Source: Arion vulgaris
Lineage: Eukaryota > Mollusca > Gastropoda > Stylommatophora > Arionidae
Direction of reading: 5' to 3'
Assembly: GCA_020796225.1 (NCBI GenBank)
Contig: CM036754.1
Location: 66,580,000 to 66,643,999, forward strand
Length of the DNA: 64,000 bases
The notes below the pieces were generated by a model. The model did not search any database and was not told the DNA's origin. It saw nothing but the letters and a program-made list of their open reading frames with translations. The first letter of the stretch is position 1. Every line of letters starts with the position of its first letter. Below are positions 13,501-28,500 of the stretch, piece by piece. Both the position numbers and the translations under genes were made by a program.

Positions 13501-16500
13501 TTATTTATTTGCTTTAGCTCACAGATGGTGATTCTATCCAGTTTACCAGTAATTGTTACAGGCATTATTCTTGTTGTTTCCTTCCTCCTAATCAGACAAT
13601 GTTTGCAATATGAACATTTTTATTTGATGCCAGTGTGTTGCTGGGGCTTGCAAGGGGAGCCAAGAATAGTAATACTGCAGCCTACACGGCATGTCCTAAG
13701 AGGTGAATGAGGTAAGGGTCTAGGGAAGCTACCCTTGTAAATAAAAAGCATCGCAGAAATCTGGAAGTGCTAGCCTACTTGTATGCACGTGACTGGCACA
13801 GCGTACAATCACTCTTATGCTCAGATCAAATACAAATCAGAGTGGTTTAAGAAGTTGTCGACATGAAGCTTTCGATGAAAAAAAACACCATTTTAATTCT
13901 TTGTTTTCATTCAACATGTGTAATATAAACACTTTTATTCTTGTAGAAAACACAGAATGGTCATCGGAAACACCCAAGAGTTTGTGGAAGAAGATTATTG
14001 ATGAGGTAGATGATTACTATGGATACACTCTGGAGTGGTAAGTGTTCAAATCTTAGTACTATCAATGTTTACATCAAGAACAACACAACAGTGAATCTGT
14101 GAATTTTATGTGTGAAAGCTATGGTTGTATGGTTTGCAATGGACATGGTTATCTCTGATGATCTACCCTATGTCCAGTCAGATCTGACACCATGCTACAG
14201 TATAGTCCAGTAGATGTGGTACTATAGAGTTCTATATCTCTAAAATGTTATACATCATTTTTAGGATAGTTTGATTTCCCATCTCAATCTCTACTCAGTG
14301 TAGCTGGACTGAAGAGATTGCAAGTTGGATACTTACTTTTACTCGCTGTCTACCCTGTAGTGGTTACCTGCCTGCTCTTTTTCTACCCTTAAGTAGTTAC
14401 CTGCCTGCTCTTTTTCTACCCTTAAGTAGTTACTTGCCCGCTCTTTTTCTACCCTTAATTAATCTGCCTGTTTCTTTCTATCCAGAAGTGGTTACATGCC
14501 CGCTCATTTTCTAACCTTAATTGGCCACTTGCCCGTTCTGTTTCTACCCAGAAGTAGGTACCTGCCTGCTATTTTTCTACCCTTAAGTAGTTACCTTCCT
14601 GCTCCTTTTCTACCCTTAAGTAGTTACCTGCCTGCTCCTTTTCTACCCAGTTGTGGTTGCTTATGACTTTCTACCATGCTGTAGTGGAACATGTAACTAT
14701 ATACTCATGCTTGGCTAAAAACTTATTTTAAAAATAGTTAAAGAAAAAGAAGCAGACAGTAAGATATAGATTGACAAGATAAAAGATTGAGCACGCCTCC
14801 GTAGGATAGCTTCCTTATTGGACAGACATGGCGCTCCTTAGTGGACAGACATGGCGGCTCCTTAGTGGACAGACACGGCGGCTCCCTTAGTGGACAGACA
14901 CGGCGGCTCCCTTGGTGGACAGCGCGCGGCTCCTTGGTGGGCAGACGCGGCGGCTCCTTTGGTGGGCAGACGCGGCGGCTCCGCTTTGGTGGGCAGACGG
15001 CGGCTCCTTGGTGAGCAGACGCGCGGCTCCCTTGGTGGGCAGACGGCGGCTCCTTGGTGGACAGACATGATATATAGAATGTTCCGTAAAGCTTGTAAAT
15101 GAAATTATTTCGTTTCCATGTTCTTACAGTGATGGCATTGAGGGAGTCCTAGAGCAATATGGCTGTCAGCGTGTAGCCATGCTGAGGTCTATTTGTATCA
15201 AGGTTGGAGTGCAGATACAGTTAAGAGAGTATACACTTGAAAGTCGAAGCCGTGCTATCTTCACAGAGGATGATATTGTGAATGTGTTTCCAACTGTCAA
15301 ACACATTAGTCCCAGGGTAAGTTTGTAAGATTCATCGGGTAGATAATCACTGCAGAATCTTTATATACTTCAAGATTCTAACGCATAACCAACCTGCTAT
15401 ACCCAGAATCTGGACAAGTTCAATCCGTGTAAGATGTCTAAACTACTTGATCTGCTGCTCGTGAATAAATTTCATAGCTGGTTTCATTGCTAGTCTTGAC
15501 TAGTGATAGTAACATGGTTACATTATTGATACTGGTATGGTGTGTATCACAAGACTTCTTCAAACGCTCCATATCGTCCACCACTCTTTGTGATTTGTAT
15601 GTAATTTGAGCCTAAGAGCGATTGTACGCTCCGCCAGTTATGCGCTTACAAGTAGGTCAACGCATCCGATTTCTGCAACGCTTTTATTTACTAGGAGCTT
15701 CCCATGGCCCCTACCTCAGTCGTCTCTTACGACATGCCTTGTAGGTCACAGTGTCACTATTCTTTGCTTCCCTTGAGGGCCCAGGCAACACATGTGACCT
15801 ATTTCATTTGAGAGTAGTCAAAACACAATTTGTCTTTTCAGATTGTAGAAACTCAAAACATGGGATAGGGTCATGACCTAAAGTTCATTCCGTACATTCA
15901 TTTCCTGTGCTAAGTAAATTTTTTAATGTTTCATCAATTATTAAACAAAAAATACTAGATCATTAACCAAAAAAAGAAGAAAAAAAAGAGTTGAGATACA
16001 TTTCAACTGTGATTTCATTTACAATACCAGTTTTCATCATGTATGTTTATATGAAAACAGGTTAATAAAGACGTCACATAGTAAAATGGAAGAGCACACT
16101 TGTAGAGGCTGCATGTGTACAGACTCATAGTCTGTTCTGATTATAAATAGGCTATTGATAGGTCTATCTAAGATAGTTTCAGTGCTCATTTTCCTGATGG
16201 AAGCAGCAACGACACATCAGCTGGTTGCACATAGTGAGGTGACTTTCACACATGGAGAGTGTGAGCTGGGATTTAAGATTAGATTATCCAGTTTCAATGC
16301 TCAGTTTCCTGATGGAAGCAACAACAGACACATCAGCTGGTTGCACATAGTGAGGTGACTTTCACACATGGAGAGTGTGAGCTGGGATTTAAAATTAGAT
16401 TATCCAGAAGGAATTCATTCTTATTTTTCATGTTTGTTGGCCTACTCTCTCTGATATAACCAATAAAAGGCTTGTCCTTAGGTTGAAAGGGCATACCTCA

Positions 16501-19500
16501 GCTTAGAGGTTTTAATCCATAAGGGGACCGCGAGAGAGAATCCCTACATAATAAACAAAATGAACAAGACCAATTAAGATGTAGGTAAAACTGATGCCTT
16601 CAGAGCAGGATGACGGCGGGTGAGACAACAGGTGACACTGTTTCTCAATGAAATACTCCCATTTGTCCCATGTTGAGAACTTCGATTCTCTGTCAGCTCT
16701 ATCCATAAAGATGGTAGCCTCCGTAAACAAACCCCATGCCCTGCAGTAGATGCAAAGATATGGGAGTTGTCCAGAGAAAGAGCACAACTTGATCTGTGGA
16801 AGATGCAGTGTATCATTGTGCCGAAAACAGAACAAGTCAGGGTACACACACAAATTCAACTATTGATGGGACTTAATAATAGCACTTCGGTAAAATCTTG
16901 GCAGCAGTGTACAAATTCCGTAGCACCGACAATGGCCCTAGATGTAATTTTGAGGATGGTGAAAATTTGTAGTGATTTTTTTATTTTTAGAAATAATTAA
17001 TTTTGCCTGGGCTGCTGGTTTCTAACCTACTCTTATCGATTTTCAACTGCCAATGGTTCTTTATACTGTGCTTCACTTGAACATTATCATCCATTTCTGA
17101 TAGTACATTTTGAGTTTATACTTTTCTTGTAAAGCACAAAAGAACGTGACCTCACCAGGAGATCTGAGCCGTGTGTTTTAACTGGCATGTTAATTTTTAA
17201 TAATTATCTGAAATGTTCATGTCTTCACAGGCAACAGATGCCTTTCACTTTTTCTCAAGTGGACAGAACAAGATCCAGCAGGGACTACTCCGAGAGGGAT
17301 ATGAACTAATCAGTGAGGCCTTAAATCTGCTCAATAATGTTTATGGGGCCATGCATCCTGAGATCGCTGCTTGTTTCCGTCTGCTAGCAAGGCTCAATTA
17401 CATTATGGGAGAGTTTGGTGAGGTAGGTACAGTTATTTGTTCGTCTTGTTCAACTCAAGTTTTACAATTATTAGAGATTAGATGGTTATATGTACTGGAG
17501 TTTTGTGCCAGTTTTTTTAATTTCTGAATAGTGTACCTGTCTGTTTTCTTTTTATCTTTGACCAGATACATTCATTTGTCATAGTTTACTCTCATGCGTT
17601 TTTAACCCCGATTATGTCTCCTAAAGTAACTCATGCCAAGTCTTCCTATCTTTAGATATCTCCTGCAGCTCCCTCCGGCTCTTCTGTAAATTGTTCATCT
17701 CGTCTCCGTGTACTTCTAGGCCTCCATCTCTTTCGCTTTCCTTGTGGGTTTGAGGAAAGGGCCCTTGTTATTTTTCTCAAGTTGTATCCTATCGTGTCCG
17801 CTTTTTTTAAACCTCTTGGTTTACTGGGATCTATCATGTTCTCTCCATAAGCTCCTCATTTGTGATTTCATCTCTGTCCCTCTATTCTGTGGAGACACCA
17901 GTTGATGAATGTTTGCAGTTTAAGCATTACTGTTTTAATTGTTCATGTTTTTTACCCATACAGCAGAATTGTTTTAACGTTGGAGTTAAATATTCTAATT
18001 TTGGTTCTAGATTTGACTTCTTTAAGCCTTCCATAGATTTCATAGTGCGATGAAAGCTCCTTGCCTTCTGTATTCTTATTTTGACATCTCTCTCCGTTCC
18101 ACCCTCTTTGTCTACATTGCTGCCTGAGTTTGTGTATGATTCTACCTCCTGAAGTGGGATTTCACCTAGGGAGATCAAATTGTCGTTTGATTAGTTTACT
18201 GCTAGGCTGCAATATCTCTGCCTTGGTAGAAGTATGATTCCAGAACTTGCATATACAGATGACTCAGTACTGATTTCAATTAGTATTAGAGAAGTTGGTG
18301 TTTTTTCTGTTGAAAAACAGTGAAGACTAAAAACCTTTTTTTTAATACAAAGATAATTAATATTATGTCCAGTAACAAAGCTAGATGTCAAACCAAAATT
18401 ACCATAATAATGAAGATATTGAAAATGTTGCATATTTTGATTATTTTGAAAACAAGTTCAGTTAATTTCTCCAGATCAACATCCACACTCACAGTCTCCA
18501 AGTAATGTTAGTTGGGTTATCTTTTTTTCCACCTATAATTCCTTGTTGATTACATTTGTTATACTTTTTATACTTGCAGGCCATGTCCTATCAGCAGAGA
18601 GCAGTTTTGATGAGTGAGAGAGTCCTGGGTATTGATCATCCAAATACCATCACAGAATATGTGAGTAGTGTCTACAGTTCCCTATAGTTGTGTACATGTA
18701 GATTGCAGAATGTGTTTGATTTGTACATGCAGTATGTATGCTTACATTTAAAAATATGCTTGTGTGTGTGTTATATTTTATGTGTGTGTATTATTTATGC
18801 ATGTCTGTATACATTGCAGTATGTGTTTGCTTTGTACATATATGTCTGTGTGAGAAAGAAAAAAGGTATATCCTTTACAGGACTTTGCGACCACCAACCA
18901 CAGTAAATTAGTTGTGGATTATCTAGGTACCACTTATATGTTCTGTAGTTTATCATTGCTTTCTGTACGGTGAGGTCTATTTTAAAATTCTTAAAAATTC
19001 CAAGGGAACTATTCAAATTGCCCGCCACAGAGTTTGAACCAGGTAAGAAGCTTAGGTTGTGATCGAGCTCACTACTGCTTAAGCTACCGATGCCCACATC
19101 TGTATACAGTGCAATATAATATATATATATATATCATGAAGGTATTTCCTATTTAACAATAGCAAATGTCCCTAAACATGACATGTTAGTAAAGAACATG
19201 TTATAGTGCGCTACGCTCTAACAGAAGATTAAATTAAAGAAAAATCCTACGAGAGCCTACATGCATACCAATAGGGACATTGGCTAGAACAGCTCTCAGA
19301 TGGACAGCGGATGAGAAATGGTGACGGCCTGGACAGCCAAAGGAAACACGAAGAACCATGGAAAGAATCGGGCCTGACGGGAAATAATTGATAGAAAGTC
19401 GGCAGAATGACAGCAATTGAAATCTCTTGTGGAAACCTTCTGTATCAAACGGGACAGGAAGAGGAAATAGATAGATCTTGAATCTGCACCAAACTGGAAG

Positions 19501-22500
19501 ACAAACACCGGATATGATTATGGAAAAGACCTCTCAAAGACCTATAAGAGAGTATAAACTAAGCACATGACCATGAGATCGATGAAGAAGAATCTGCAGT
19601 TTTTTAACGTTCCAGCTGATGATGATCATCAAGCAGTAACTTGTCATATGTAGAACTTTGACTGTAATAATAATCACATATTGACGCTTTTATGTAGAAA
19701 TTGTGATTTATTGCTGTCATCCACAGGCTCATCTTGCCTTGTACTGTTTTGCCAACAGTCAAGTGACTAGTGCCTTGAGGTTAATGTACAGGGCTCGCTA
19801 CCTGGCCATCATTTGTCATGGGGAGAACCATCCAGAAGTTGCTCTAATAGATGTGAGTAGTCAACTAATAAAGTTAATCATCATTTAGTATCTAACATTT
19901 TCTTTTTGTCAATGATTCACTTTTGTAACATGTAATGTTCTGGTTAGATACATTTTTATTGAAACATATTTTGTGTTTGTATGTTTGTGAACAAAAAGAA
20001 AAAACTCCAGTATAGGTAATCACATCATTTTTCTTGACGCTCCATAACAACCACTTGTTAAACTACTCTGTGATTTTGTATGTGATCTGAGCCTAACAGT
20101 GATTGTACATGGTGCCAGTTATGCGCCTATTAGTAGGCCAGTACATCTTATTTCTGCGACACTTATTTTTTACTAGGGTAGTTTCCCTAGGCCCCTACCG
20201 TAGTCGCCTCTTATGACATGCCTTGTAGGTCACAGTGGTACTATTATTTGGCCACAGCAACACACAGGCGATCATCATCTAGAGGTTGGCATTACTAGAA
20301 CTTGGCTAACATGACAGCAGCCCTTGAAGTGTGCAGCACCTGCCACAATCATACTTAACTCATCTATGTCATTCGAGCAACCTCTCTTGAGTAAGATGCT
20401 CAATATGGCATCCAAATAGTTATTCAATGGTATCTTTTTCCAAAATAAGAAATTTCAATATCTTTTAGTGGCTCATGTCCACTCAAGAGCACTAGAGGAA
20501 CCTTTTCCCTACGGGTGTGGCATAGAAAATTTTTTCCTCATCTTTTATTAGTGACTCCCATCCTTGTAAGCACAGAAAGCCCTTTGTCTGATTTTACCAC
20601 ATAACATTGGACAATGCTGTAGAAATACTTCTCACTTATCTGGAGCATGCTGTTCAGACTCATATAAGTAATCTCTGCATATTCAGATTATGCTTTAAAT
20701 CAGTTTAAATATATTATATATATTTTATGAGCAACAACTCAAAAGAAAGCCAATGTGATACTGCTGAAAAAAACCACTTACCTGGGCTGTTAGAAGAACA
20801 AGAGGATGACAAATTAATGTCTGCAAAGGCTAAAGCATCTAAAGACTGTTTAAGGTTAGATTTTTCTTACCTGGTCGACTAAAAACTTCTTAGTGAATTA
20901 ACCTGGCGCTAAATCCATTGGACAACTGCCTTTCTCCAAGCTTGAAAGTAGTAAACAAATATAAGACCCGGAAATATTCAGGGTCTCAGGTTTATATGTC
21001 GAATTAGATCTTCACCTTCCTTAACTCTGCTTTTCTGATATTGCGCTTAACCAATTCCACAATTTGATTAGGATACTGTGTTTGAATTTCATAAAATAGT
21101 TCAAAACCATCAACAGACAAGACTTTGAAGTGAAATCTATCAATGATCCAAATAATAGGACGAGTTGGCATTCTCGACACTACGTCTCATGGAAAATCAC
21201 AAGATGTCTGTATCCCTGGTAAATAAAACACCAGTAATCCAGAAATTTACAAACTATTAAAAAACAATTTTGATCTCAAAAATCCCTGGAGACTGACAGT
21301 TTTTACTTTTTCCCAAATTTCTACGGGATTGTCAGCTTTCAAGCCACCCTATTACCCAGTGCATATAACCTTTTTATCAGATGGACTGACTTTATGTTAC
21401 TGTGTCCTGGGTAATATTTTCCAACTATGAGGCAGATTAAAGTTGTATAAAGATTGCAGAACAGTCAAGTTTGCTTGAACCATTTTCATAACATCAGTAT
21501 CTTGATACTTCTCTCCCTACAAGCTTTATGACACAAATTCCTCAATTTAATCAGTCTTATTACAAGTCTTAAATTTCATATTTTCCCTGCCATGTATTGT
21601 GATCCATGGACTTTAATGACACAAATATCCTCAAATGAATAGGACAGATTCTGGCACAAACTTGGATCATCAAATGTATATGACCCTATCTTGTTTACAA
21701 AGTACAAATACAAATCTGAATAACAGCCTCTTCAGAAGTTTCCTGAACGATGCTGGGATATACAGAATGTTGCCCGAGAGTAGGGCCAAACCTAAGGAAA
21801 TACCAGTGCAAAGAGTCAAGCCTTCTTTCGTTAAGAGCTGACTATGTTGTATTGTCACCCCCTGAGAATAAATCTCTATTAACCCACCAAGCTGTAAAAC
21901 AACTCTTGAGACAGAAGATATCTTGCTTGAATTCCTTATAAATAAACCAATTCCTCCCACATACTGCCATCTCTTTCTATTCCTTTGCCTCAGTCCCCAT
22001 TAATTAGAAAACTATGCAGATTCTACAAAGCTGGGCCCTTGTGATGACCAAGAGTTGAAAAAAAATCTTGTTAAAAGAAGAAGAATATCTGCATTTCACA
22101 CCTGTCTTTTTCCTTGGGTCTAAGAATCATTTTATCATCCTTAAATATTGTCTCAAATGTACTCTTAAACCTCTAATTTAAAACATAGTCTTTTTTCAGA
22201 CCTCATTTTAACTTCTTATACTTGGTACCTAACTTTCTCTCTTTTCTCTTATAGTATCCTTTGTTTATTTTGATATTTGATGTGATACAGTGTTTTAACT
22301 TATATTAAAATAGCTTAAAATGCCATTCAACAGAGCAACAGAAATTTGAAGTGAAGAAAATATACTTGTTACTCAATGATACTGAGATGTTTACATTCAT
22401 ATAGAATCTCTCTATTCAGATTTGTTTATCAGTTTAATTATACATATTTTAGTAGAAAATATTCACGTTTTTCTCTTTAAAGCACAAATTAATGATTAAA

Positions 22501-25500
22501 AACCAAAATTCATGGAGAAAATTTTTGAAATTAATGTCTATTTGCATAGTGTTAGAAACTGTTTAGTTAGTGTCTATCTTCTTTATGCACCACAGAAAAC
22601 TTGTCTTTACCATGTTTGCATCTGAGAAATCGGGACTAATCATTGGCTAGGATCACTCGATCATGTGCCTGTAGTGAAATATTGCTCAACACTATTTCAA
22701 ATAAACTCATGTTGAAAATATTTTTACACTTTATATTTCATTCATTCTTTCTTCTTCTACCTATCCTTCTCTCATTTTTTTACTTATCCATTTTCTTTCC
22801 ATTTCCTCAATTTGATGAGATAATGTGTTTGTAATTTCATAGTTTTCAAATGCCATGTCAATGATGAACCATAGAGCTTTGAATGAAAAATATCTTGATT
22901 ACTCAAATGATAGGACTGAGATTATGGCATTCTTACTTTTGGGGTTCTCTTTGGAAAATCGATGGTCGTTGCGTTGTAAAGGTAATGCGTATAATCAGAT
23001 GAGCCATCCCATTAATGTTTCCCGTGATTCCTCGGGTGGTATAGCAGTTACAGTTTGTTCTTTGTTCAATTCTTAGCAGGTGGCACATTTCTGCTGAGAG
23101 AAAATCGGAAGCCCAGTATGTATCAACTTTGGAATTCAAATTTAGTTGCTATTGAATTCATTTTACTCTTTGTATTTAAGGAGTTCTGACTTTATGTTGC
23201 TATTGTACAGCTGGGCATTAGTTTATCTACACTTTATGTTGGCTATTCAAGTTTGTTAAAAGTATTCAGAAATTAATTTGCTGCTCCTTTATAACATATC
23301 CATCCTGTCATCTTGATACTTCTCTTCCTCTCACGTTCTTCCTTTCTGCCACATTCCTCAATTTAATCAGATCTTATTTACAAAAATACTTTTTAATTTT
23401 CATAGTTTTCCAATGCCATGTCAGTGATGATCCATAGAGCTTTGAATGAAAGAAAATATATCTTGATTACTCAAATGATAGGACTGAGATTTGGCATTCT
23501 TACTTTGACTTCTGTAAAAATTTATTGATTGTCACTGTATCATGAGTTTTGTAAATTGTTTCACATAGAATCTAGTCCACAGCCATCTTCATGATCAGTT
23601 TTTTCTGAGATCCCTAGTAATGTTACGTAGATAGTTTGCCATTTTTTGCAGAGTAGGACCAAACCATATGGGGAAAACCCAGTGCAATGGAGTCAATCCT
23701 TTGTCTTTAGAGTTCCTGACTTTATATTGCTATTGTAGAGCTGGGCATTAGTTTATCTATATCTTATGTTAACTATTCAAAGTTTGTTTTAAAACAACCT
23801 TCAGAAATTAATTTGCTTTACTTTTATAATATATCCATCCTTTCATCTTAATACTTGCTTTCATCTCTTTCTTTCACTTCTGCCTCAGTCCTCAATTTAA
23901 TTAGATACTGTATTCTTAATTACATAAAAGTTTTCAAATGCCATGTCAGTGATGAACCATAGAGCTTTGAATGAAAGAAAAAGTATCTTGATTATTCAAA
24001 TGATAGGACTGAGATTTTGGCATTCTCACTTCCTGTCTTTGTGTTTCTCGGTGTCATGCTAATCATATTATCGATCATGTGCCGTGGGTTAGAGAAAAAT
24101 TGTCTCAACACTGTATCCACCAATAAACCTCACGGTATGAAAACATGACTTTTACTTCCTCAACTCTTATATAACATTCTTACTTCTTCTACCTAACTTT
24201 TCTCTCCTTTTCTCTTACTAGTATCCTGTCGCTGCTCTTCATTTCCTCAATTTGATGAGATACAGTGTTTGTAATTTCATTAAAATAGCTTCCAAATGCC
24301 ATGTCAATGATGATCCAAAGAGATTTGAATGAAAGAAAATATATCTTGATTACTCAATTGATAGGACTGAGATTTTGGCATTCTTATAGATCTTACTTCC
24401 GGACTTTGTGTGTTTCTATTGTACAGCTTCACATATTTTGTGCAAACAATTCACGTTTTCTCTTTAAGCTTTACATTCAATGAAATTAATTGTTTGCACT
24501 CTTATATAATCTCTATTAGCATAGTGGTTAGAGAACCTGCTTTGTAGTTAAGTGGTCCTGGGATCACATTCCGCTTTTAAGACCACAAAACTTCGACCAA
24601 GCCTAAGTTCTGCATCTGAGAAATAACTGGGAACTAAGGGTGGCCGGTATGATGCCGATCACATCGATCATGTGCCATGGGCTAGAGAAAAATATTGTCT
24701 CAACACTGTATTCCACCAATAAACCTCATGGTATGAAAACATGACCTTATTTTAACTTACTCAACTCTTACATAACATTCTTACTTCTTCTACCTAGCTT
24801 TTCTACTTTTTCTTACTAGTATCCAGTTGTTGCTCTCCATTTCCCCAATTTGATGAGATACTGTGTTTGTAATTGCATAGTTTCCAAATGCCATGTCAAT
24901 GATGAACCATAGAGCTTTGAATGAAAGAAAATATATCTTGATTACTCAAATGATAGGACTGAGATTATGGCATTCTTACTTTTGGGGTTCTCTGGAAAAT
25001 CGTTGGTCCATTGCGTTGTAATGGTATTGCGTACAAATCCAGGCCGAGCCATCCCATTAAGTGTTTTTCCCCGTGATTCCTCGGGTGGGTATAGCAGTTA
25101 CAGTTTGTTCTTTGTTCAGTATTCTTAGCAATGAGTGACATTTCTGCTGAGGGAGCAAGCCATACGGGGGAAAACCCAGTACATTGTAATCAATTCTTTG
25201 TGTCTTTAGACTTCCTGACTTTATGTTGCTATTGTACAGCTGGACATCAGTTTATCTACATTTTATGTTGCTATTGTACAGCTGGGCATTAGTTTATCTA
25301 CACTTTATGTTGCTATTGTAGAGCTGGGCATTAGTTTATCTACACTTTATGTTGGCTATTCACAGTTTGTTAAAAAGAAATTCAGAAATTAATTTGCTGC
25401 TCCTTTATAACATATCCATCCTGTCATCTTGATACTTCTCTTCCTCTCACGTTCTTCCTTTCTGCCACATTCCTCAATTTAATCAGATCTTATTTACAAA

Positions 25501-28500
25501 AATACTTTTTAATTTTCATAGTTTCCAAATGCCATGTCAGTGATGAACCATAGAGCTTTGAATGAAAGAAAATATATCTTGATTACTCAAATGATAGGAC
25601 TGAGATTTGGCATTCTTACTTCCTGACTTTTTAAAAATTTCCATTGATTGTACAGCTGGACATGAGTTTTGTAAATTTGTTTTACTTTTATAAGTTAATT
25701 GCATATCCTTTACAGGACTTTGCGAATCAACCCCAGCTTTTAACAGTTTGTGATTTTTCTAGGCTTTTTTACGTTCAGTAATTTGCCATTCCTTTCTGAA
25801 CGAGTGGTGCCATCGTCCTTTTGTTAAAATCCACGCAAACAATTTGCAACCAAACTGTCCGCAGCGTGATTGGAACTCAGAACGCCGGGGTTAATAGACC
25901 GAGTCACTAACCCCTAGGCCACAGACACCACCCTTACTTTTATAACATATCCATATTTTCATCTTGAGACTCCCTTCATCTCTTCCTCTCCCTTCCTGAC
26001 CTCCTTCTCCATTTAATCGGATGCTATATTTTTAATTGCATAAAACAAGTTTCCAAATGCCATGTCATTGATAATACATAAGAGCTTAAAATGAAAGAAA
26101 AAATATCTTGATTACTCAAATGATAGGACTGAGATTTGGTATTTTCACTTGTGAGGTTCTCTGTTGTTAACCCATTTTCTTGCGTTTGAAGACCCTATGT
26201 TCAAGTCTGGACCACACCATTCTATTTGAGTAAATTCTTTCTTGAGAACTAGGATTGTTGCAGGAGTTACAGATTTAGTTCTTTGTGTAATGTTCGTGGC
26301 AGAGGGCAAATCATTTCTGTAGAGAATGACCAAGCCATATGGGGAAAATTCCATTGCAATGAAGTCAAATCATTTGCCTTTAGAGTTCCTGACTTTATGT
26401 TGCTATTGTAGAGATGGGTATCAGTTTATTGACATTTTATGTTGCTATTCTACAGCTGGACATCACATCTACATTTTATGTTGCTATTGTAGATCTGCGC
26501 ATCCGTTTATCTATATTTTATGTTGCTATTGTAGGGCTGCGCATCAGTTTATCTATATTTTATGTTGCTATTGTACAGCTGGGCATCAGTTTATCTATAT
26601 TTTGTTGCTATTTAATATTTGTTAAAACAACCTCCAGAAATTAATTTGCTTCACTTTTATAATATATCCATCCTTTCATCTTAATACTTGCTTTCATCTT
26701 TCTTTCACTTCTGCCTCAGTCCTCAATTTAATTAGATACTGTATTCTTAATTACAAAAAAGTTTCCAAATGCCATGTCAGTGATGAACCATAGAGCTTTG
26801 AATGAAAGGAAAAATATCTTGATTACTCAAATGATAGGACTGAGATTTTGGCATTCTCACTTCCTGTCTTTGTGTTTCTCAGTGTCATGCTAATCATATT
26901 ATCGATCATGTGCCGTGGGTTAGAGAAAAATTGTCTCAACACTGTATCCACCAATAAACCTCACGGTATGAAAACACCATGACTTTTTACTTACTCAACT
27001 CTTATATAACATTCTTACTTCTTCTACCTAATTTTTCTCTCCTTTTCTCTTACTAGTATCCTGTTGCTGCTCTTCATTTCCTCAATTTGATGAGATACAG
27101 TGTTTGTAATTTCATTAAAATAGCTTCCAAATGCCATGTCAATGATGATCCAAAGAGATTTGAATGAAAGAAAATATATCTTGATTACTCAATTGATAGG
27201 ACTGAGATTTTGGCATTCTTATAGATCTTACTTCTGGACTTTGTGTGTTTCTATTGTACAGCTTACGTACATATTTTGTGCAAACAATTCACGTTTCTTC
27301 TCTTTAAGCTTTACATTCAATGAAATTAAAAAATGCACAAAGACTAATCAGAGAACAATTGTTTGCACTCTTATATAATCTCTATTAGCATAGTGGTTAG
27401 AGAACCTGCTTTGTAGTTAAGTGGTCCTGGGATCAAATTCCGCTTTTAAGACCACAAAACTTCGACCAAGCCTAAGTTCTGCATCTGAGAAATAACTGGG
27501 AACTAAGGGTGGCCGGTATGATGCCGATCACATCGATCATGTGCCATGGGCTAGAGAAAAATATTGTCTCAACACTATTCCACCAATAAACCTCATGGTA
27601 TGAAAACATGACCTTATTTTAACTTACTCAACTCTTACATAACATTCTTACTTCTTCTACCTAGCTTTTCTCTACTTTTTTTTTACTAGTATCCAGTCGT
27701 TGCTCTCCATTTCCCCAATTTGATGAGATACTGTGTTTGTAATTTCATAGTTTCCAAATGCCATGTCAATGATGAACCATAGAGCTTTGAATGAAAGAAA
27801 AAATATCTTGATTACTCAAATGATAGGACTGAGATTATGGCATTCTTACTTTTGGGGTACTCTAGAAAATCGTTGGTTCATTGCGTTGTAATGGTAATGC
27901 GTACAAATCCAGGCGAGCCATCCCATTAAGTGTTTCCCCGTGATTCCTCGGTGGGTATAGCAATTACAGTTTGTTCTTTGTTCAGTATTCTTATCAATGA
28001 GTGGGACATTTCTGCTGAGGGGGCAAGCCATCGGGAAAATCCAGTACATTGTAGTCAATCCTTTGTCTTTAGACTTCCAGACTTTATGTTGCTATTGTAC
28101 AGCTGGACATCAGTTTATCTACATTTTATGTTGCTATTGTACAGTTGGGCATTAGTTTATCTACACTTTATGTTGCTATTGTAGAGCTGGGCATTAGTTT
28201 ATCCACACTTTATGTTGGCTATTCAAAGTTTGTTAAAAAGTATTGCAGAAATTAATTTGCTGCTCCTTTATAACATATCCATCCTGTCATCTTGATACTT
28301 CTCTTCCTCTCACGTTCTTCCTTTCTGCCACATTCCTCAATTTAATCAGATCTTATTTACAAAAATACTTTTTAATTTTCATATTTTCCAAATGCCATGT
28401 CAGTGATGATCCATAGAGCTTTGAATGAAAGACAATATATCTTGATTACTCAAATGATAGGACTGAGATTTTGGCATTCTTACTTTTGGGGTTCTCTGTG

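Noticed and set aside
16512..16859. 115-codon - strand frame, and a + strand cysteine cluster (CGRCSVSLC) like a piggyBac C-terminus
   Set aside because: No continuous similarity to any family; too short to support a call.
26326..26644. Frames with repeated [13 protein letters not shown] peptides
   Set aside because: Translation of the repeated TTTATGTTGCTATTGTAGAG spacer of the array.
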